Origin: Gammaproteobacteria bacterium
GTDB lineage: Bacteria; Pseudomonadota; Gammaproteobacteria; Steroidobacterales; Rariloculaceae
Assembly (NCBI GenBank): GCA_036381015.1
Contig: DASVDR010000008.1
Location: forward strand, 1-64,000
Direction: 5' to 3'
Length of the DNA: 64,000 nt
The notes beneath the pieces are model-generated. The model was not told where the DNA came from. It saw nothing but the letters and a program-made list of their open reading frames with translations, and did no database searches. The translations under genes were made by a program, and so were the position numbers. This document shows positions 60,217 through 64,000 of the stretch, piece by piece. How positions within the stretch are numbered: the first letter of the stretch is position 1; the number at the start of each line of letters is the position of its first letter.

Positions 60217-62400
60217 TCAGACCTCGAGCGGATCGACGTCGACGGACCAGCGCACGCGCCGCCCCTCGCGCCAATCGCGCGCTTCGGCCATCAGGCGGCC
60301 GAGCAACGCGTGCAGCGGGGCTCGCTCCGTGCAGGAGAAGAGGAGCTGCATTCGATAGCGGCCGCCTTTGCGCTCCATCGCTTCCGGCGCCGGGCCGAGA
60401 ATCTTCACCGCTCCGGGCTTTGCCGCGGCGCTCGCGCGCACGCGGCCGAGGAACTCGGCGACCGGCGGCCGCCGTGCCGCTTCCGCGCGCCACAGTGCGA
60501 GATGCGAGAACGGCGGCCATCCCGCCCGCCGCCGCTCCGCGAGCGCGAGCTTCGCGAACTCCGCGTAGCCGTGCGCGAGGAGGCGTGTCAGGAGCGGATG
60601 AGTCGGATGATGCGTCTGGATCAGCACCTCGCCCGGCGTGTCCCGCCGTCCCGCCCGCCCCGCCACCTGCACGATCGTCTGCGCGAGACGCTCGCCGCTC
60701 CGAAAATCCGTTCCGAAGAGCCCCTGATCCGCGTTCAGCACGCCGACGAGCGTGACGCCGGGAAAGTCGTGCCCTTTCGCGAGCATCTGCGTGCCGACGA
60801 GGATGCGCGTCGCGCCGCTTCGAGCGCGTGCGAGCACACTGTCGAGCGTGCCCTTTCTCGACGTGGCGTCGCGATCGAGACGGCCGATGGGCTGGTCCGG
60901 GTAGAGCGCATTCAGCTCGTCGTCCACGCGCTGCGTGCCCGCGCCCACCGCAATCCGCTCGCTGCCGCATGCCGCGCAGCCCCAGGTCAAGGGCTTCGTC
61001 GCTCCGCAGTGGTGGCAGCGCAGCTCGCCGCTCGCCGCATGCACGGTGAGGCGCGCGTCGCACCGCCGGCACTGCTCGGCCTCGCCGCAGGACGGACAGA
61101 ACAGGGCCGGCGCGAAGCCGCGGCGATTCAAGAACAGCAGCACCTGCCGGCCGGCTCCGAGATGCGTGTCGATCGCGGCGAGCAGAGGCGCCGACAGACC
61201 CCGGCGGCTCGGGTGCCGGGTCATGTCCACGACGCGAACGCAGGGCTCGCCGGCCGCACCGATGCGAGTCGGCATCTCGAGGAGCCGGTACCGCCCGGTC
61301 ACCGCGTTGTGAAAGCTTTCGAGCGATGGAGTGGCCGACGCGAGCACGACAGGCACGTCGAGGCGGCGCGCGCGCAGCACCGCGAGGTCCCTCGCCGAGT
61401 AACGGAAGCCCTGCTGCTGCTTGTACGAGGTGTCGTGCTCCTCGTCGACGACGATCAGGCCCGGGCGCGCGAGCGGCGCGAATACCGCCGAGCGGGTGCC
61501 GACGACGACGCCGGCATCGCCCGCGCGCGCTCGCCGCCAAGCTTCGCGGCGCTCGCCGTCGGAGAGGCCGGAGTGCAGGATCGCGAGTCCCTCGCCGAAA
61601 CGCTCGCGCAATCGCTGCACGAGCTGCGGCGTCAGGCCGATCTCGGGCACGAGGAGGAGCGATTGCCGTCCGGCGGCGAGCTGATCCGCGACGAGGCGCA
61701 GAAACACCTCGGTCTTGCCGCTGCCGGTCGCGCCGTGAAGCAGGAATGCGGCGTACGTCCGGCCGCTCGCGCGGACGGCGTCGAGCGCGCTGCGCTGCTC
61801 CGGCGTGAGCTCGGGCAGCGCGGGCGAGGAATGCGAATGCGGCGGCGGCGCGGCCGCCGCGGCTTCCTCGATCCAGCCCTTGTCCGCGAGGCGTTTCAGG
61901 GTGGCCGGCGCGATCCCAGCGCAGCGCAGCGCTTCCGACGGCAGCGCGCCTGCGGCGAGCAGCGCGAGCGCGTCGGCCTGGCGCGCCGCTTTCGCCCGAA
62001 CGGCGTCGATCGACTGAGCGCGGCCTTCCGCCGTGAGCCGCCAGCTGCGCGCGGACGCGCCGGCGAGCGGCCGGCCCCGCCGCAGCAGGCCCGGCAGCGC
62101 ATGGCTCAACACCTCGCCGATCGGGTGGTGGTAGTAGTCGGCCGCCCATCGCAGCGTGGCGAGCAGCTCGGAGGGCAGAAGCGGCTCCGGATCGAGCGCC
62201 GCCGAGACGCTCTTCAGCTTCCCGCTCGGCACCGCGGTGCTCTCGGGAAGCTCGAGCACGACGCCGACGCGGCGCCCGCGCCCGAACGGCACGTCGACCC
62301 GGCTTCCGGGCGCGGGCGGCGGCGTGTCGCCGGCCCACGCATAGTCGAAGCATTCGGGCAGGGGGACGGGGACGGCGACTCTGAGAAGCGGTCGGGTCAT
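60217..62400 (-). CDS. priA: Primosomal protein N' (replication restart helicase)
   Basis: The 727-residue helicase has the N-terminal DNA-binding domain (LRVAVPVPLPECFDYAW), Walker A GATGSGKTEVFLRLV, the DEEH box (IVVDEEHDTSYKQQQ), two zinc sites built from eight Cys (FCPSCGEAEQCRRCDARL; LRCHHCGATKPLTWGCAACGS) and QVAGRAGR motif VI. It restarts stalled forks. MTRPLLRVAVP at 62400 is preferred over a start 7 codons upstream. Confidence 0.97.
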   Translation of the reverse strand: MTRPLLRVAVPVPLPECFDYAWAGDTPPPAPGSRVDVPFGRGRRVGVVLELPESTAVPSGKLKSVSAALDPEPLLPSELLATLRWAADYYHHPIGEVLSHALPGLLRRGRPLAGASARSWRLTAEGRAQSIDAVRAKAARQADALALLAAGALPSEALRCAGIAPATLKRLADKGWIEEAAAAAPPPHSHSSPALPELTPEQRSALDAVRASGRTYAAFLLHGATGSGKTEVFLRLVADQLAAGRQSLLLVPEIGLTPQLVQRLRERFGEGLAILHSGLSDGERREAWRRARAGDAGVVVGTRSAVFAPLARPGLIVVDEEHDTSYKQQQGFRYSARDLAVLRARRLDVPVVLASATPSLESFHNAVTGRYRLLEMPTRIGAAGEPCVRVVDMTRHPSRRGLSAPLLAAIDTHLGAGRQVLLFLNRRGFAPALFCPSCGEAEQCRRCDARLTVHAASGELRCHHCGATKPLTWGCAACGSERIAVGAGTQRVDDELNALYPDQPIGRLDRDATSRKGTLDSVLARARSGATRILVGTQMLAKGHDFPGVTLVGVLNADQGLFGTDFRSGERLAQTIVQVAGRAGRRDTPGEVLIQTHHPTHPLLTRLLAHGYAEFAKLALAERRRAGWPPFSHLALWRAEAARRPPVAEFLGRVRASAAAKPGAVKILGPAPEAMERKGGRYRMQLLFSCTERAPLHALLGRLMAEARDWREGRRVRWSVDVDPLEV

Positions 62401-62619
62401 GGCGGGCGCAAGCGCGTGCACGATCTACGATTTCGGCGCGCGGGCGCAAGAGCGCCGCGGCCCGTCGCCGACGAGTGTTGCCGATCCCCCACACCTTCCG
62501 TGACCGCGACCACCGCGGCGCGCGGGTCGCAGAAATGCCGCGCTCGACGCCACAAGCAATTGAATGTCGTTCCGAACTCGGAGAAACTTGACTTGTCGGC
62601 AACAGCTCGACATGCAGCC

Positions 62620-63252
62620 ATGGAGCGACGAAACCACACGCTGAGCCAGGAAGTGTTGCGAACGGATATCGCAGGCATGCCGCTCGAGTGGGTGGACTAC
62701 CGCGTCGCGGCGATTCTCTACCACACCGGGCAGGTGGCCTACACCTGCGGGTCGCCGATCTACCGGATCCGCGGCGGTCACAATGCCCGCACCGGATTGC
62801 GGAGCTCGATCCAGGTCAGCTCGATCATCGCCACTACCGGCGAAATGCACTCCGCCGCGCGGCGCTCCGCGGATTACGTGCCCCCTCTGAACAATCGCAC
62901 CTTGTTCCGGCGCGACGCGAATCTTTGCATGTACTGCGGCGTCGTGTTCCGCAGCTCCGAGCTCACGCGCGACCACATCACGCCGCTCAGCCTCGGCGGA
63001 ACGGACTCGTGGACGAACGTCGTCACCGCATGCCGGCGCTGCAACAATCACAAAGGCGGCCGCACGCCGGAGCAGGCCGACATGCAGCTCGTGGCCGTGC
63101 CGTTCACGCCGACGTATGCCGAATACATTTATCTGAAAGGCCGGCGGGTGCTGGCCGATCAGATGGAGTACCTGCTCACGCATTTCCCGCGGACGAGCCC
63201 GCTGCATGCGCGGCTGCGGGGCGATCTCGCGCGGGCTGCCTCGTTCAACTAG
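62620..63252 (+). CDS. HNH endonuclease
   Basis: The 210-residue protein has an HNH fold at about 105-160: LCMYCG, ELTRDHITPLSLGGTDSWTN and ACRRCNNHKGGRTPEQA, that is two CxxC zinc knuckles and the DH-x-N active residues. The N-terminal 100 residues are of unknown type. Such stand-alone HNH proteins are common in proteobacteria with no settled role. The start at 62620 is chosen over ATG 62612 because the latter is out of frame. Confidence 0.9.
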   Translation: MERRNHTLSQEVLRTDIAGMPLEWVDYRVAAILYHTGQVAYTCGSPIYRIRGGHNARTGLRSSIQVSSIIATTGEMHSAARRSADYVPPLNNRTLFRRDANLCMYCGVVFRSSELTRDHITPLSLGGTDSWTNVVTACRRCNNHKGGRTPEQADMQLVAVPFTPTYAEYIYLKGRRVLADQMEYLLTHFPRTSPLHARLRGDLARAASFN

Positions 63253-63267
63253 CCCCCGCGGCCGCCG

Positions 63268-64000
63268 ATGCCGGCCGACGACTCGCTCCTCGCTCTTCGC
63301 ACGGTCTTGAGGCAATCGGGCCTCGACATCACCGGGGAGCCGCCGTGCGCCGTGGGCGGCGGCAGCATCAGCCGGACCGTGAAGGTCGAGACGACCGCCG
63401 GGCCGGTCCTCGTCAAGGTCGAGCCGGCCGCCGGCTTCGACTTGCTCGACGCCGAGGCGGCGGCGCTCGAAGCGTTGCGCGACGCGCGTGCGATCCGCGT
63501 GCCCGAAGTCGCGGCGAAAGGCTGCGCGGGCCGTTACGCGTTCCTCGCGATCGAATGGATCGACTTCGGCCGCCCGTCGCCGGCCGCCGAGCGCCGTCTC
63601 GGCACGGGCCTCGCGGCGCTCCATCGCGTCACGGCCGGCGACTTCGGCTGGCACCGCGACAACTACATCGGCCGCACGCCGCAGCGCAACGATCGGTCGG
63701 GCGACTGGATCGGCTTCTACCGCGAACGGCGCCTGCGCTTTCAGCTCGAGATCGCCCGCCGTAACGGCATCGGCGAGGCGGTTTCGAGCCGCGGCACGGC
63801 GCTGCTCGAGAATCTCGAGCGCTTCTTCGACGGCTACCGGCCTGCGCCGAGCCTGCTCCACGGGGATCTGTGGGGCGGCAACTGGGGCGCCGCGGCGGGG
63901 GACGAGCCGTGCGTCTTCGACCCGGCCGCGTACTTCGGCGATCGCGAAGCGGACCTCGCGATGACGCGGCTCTTCGGCGGCTTCGGGCCCGAGTTCTACC
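63268..64000 (+). CDS. Fructosamine kinase family protein (partial)
   Basis: The frame is open to the window edge and gives 244 residues. It has VGGGSISRTVKVETTAGPVLVKV (ATP-binding Lys), FLAIEWIDFG, LGTGLAALHRVTAGDFGWHRDNYIG, SLLHGDLWGGNWG (catalytic Asp) and VFDPAAYFGDREADLAM. The family phosphorylates ketoamines so that they fall off glycated proteins or amines. Some 40 residues of the C-terminus are missing by truncation. Confidence 0.9.
   Translation, partial: MPADDSLLALRTVLRQSGLDITGEPPCAVGGGSISRTVKVETTAGPVLVKVEPAAGFDLLDAEAAALEALRDARAIRVPEVAAKGCAGRYAFLAIEWIDFGRPSPAAERRLGTGLAALHRVTAGDFGWHRDNYIGRTPQRNDRSGDWIGFYRERRLRFQLEIARRNGIGEAVSSRGTALLENLERFFDGYRPAPSLLHGDLWGGNWGAAAGDEPCVFDPAAYFGDREADLAMTRLFGGFGPEFY

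Noticed and set aside
1-64000. CRISPR arrays, rRNA and tRNA genes
   Set aside because: No regularly spaced direct repeats and no recognisable cloverleaf or rRNA core sequences were seen by eye in the intergenic regions; tRNAscan and Infernal would settle this.

Overview
The window is a GC-rich bacterial chromosome segment, most likely from a gammaproteobacterium of the Lysobacterales/Steroidobacterales type. The main reason is gene order: lysM-dprA-smg-topA-tsaC runs divergently from def-fmt-rsmB-DUF4390-ntrY-ntrX, with aroE, tag, gor and priA nearby. A HiPIP electron carrier, a PEP-CTERM protein and PadR/ADOP-permease remnants fit that assignment. The lineage is inferred from synteny and family content; no rRNA or tRNA gene was recognised.

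Layout. (1) 1-2.5 kb is an integron-type cassette array: two well-formed attC sites, one with a degenerate left core, one half-lost and one left half-site, separating four small + strand cassettes (a frameshifted WapI-like immunity protein, a HEPN/AbiU2-like protein, a secreted protein and a frameshifted small secreted protein). No integrase is visible. (2) 2.5-5.8 kb holds a TPR gene fragment, a tannase/feruloyl esterase and a LuxR-type regulator. (3) 5.9-9.3 kb is a two-gene operon: a PEP-CTERM-anchored cohesin-like protein and a secreted dockerin-like protein with four PKD and four Calx-beta domains. (4) 9.3-16.9 kb is a scrapyard: IS21, HAD-phosphatase, membrane-protein, Rhs and CorA remnants lie between intact MerR, DUF6194, HEAT-repeat and DUF2975/XRE genes. 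(5) 16.9-23.6 kb has a Tat-exported HiPIP, an 896-residue G8-domain beta-helix protein related to CEMIP/TMEM2, a DUF2938 protein, a methyltransferase, an aldo/keto reductase and a cupin. (6) 23.7-29.6 kb has a HipBA toxin-antitoxin pair, an amidohydrolase, PadR with a collapsed ADOP permease, a second HipA-like kinase with DUF3037, and a VOC protein. (7) 29.8-36.7 kb has a second collapsed permease, a large alpha-solenoid protein, toxin-like remnants, a DOPA-dioxygenase homologue and an HD-domain protein. (8) 36.8-64 kb is mostly core genome: oligopeptidase, gor, aroE, tag, a large subtilase, tsaC, topA, smg, dprA, lysM; then def-fmt-rsmB-DUF4390-ntrYX; then SPOR, a secreted protein, priA, an HNH endonuclease and a fructosamine-kinase-type gene cut by the window end.

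How it works together. The right half is housekeeping: start-methionine processing and tRNA formylation, rRNA methylation, DNA topology, uptake and replication restart, tRNA modification and envelope or nitrogen-type two-component sensing. The left half is accessory DNA with integron cassettes, toxin-antitoxin genes and many truncated genes, suggesting repeated insertion and deletion. Two convergent gene borders in the core half (gor/aroE and ntrX/SPOR) share the same palindromic GGTGTCAGACACC repeat, which probably works as a bidirectional terminator.
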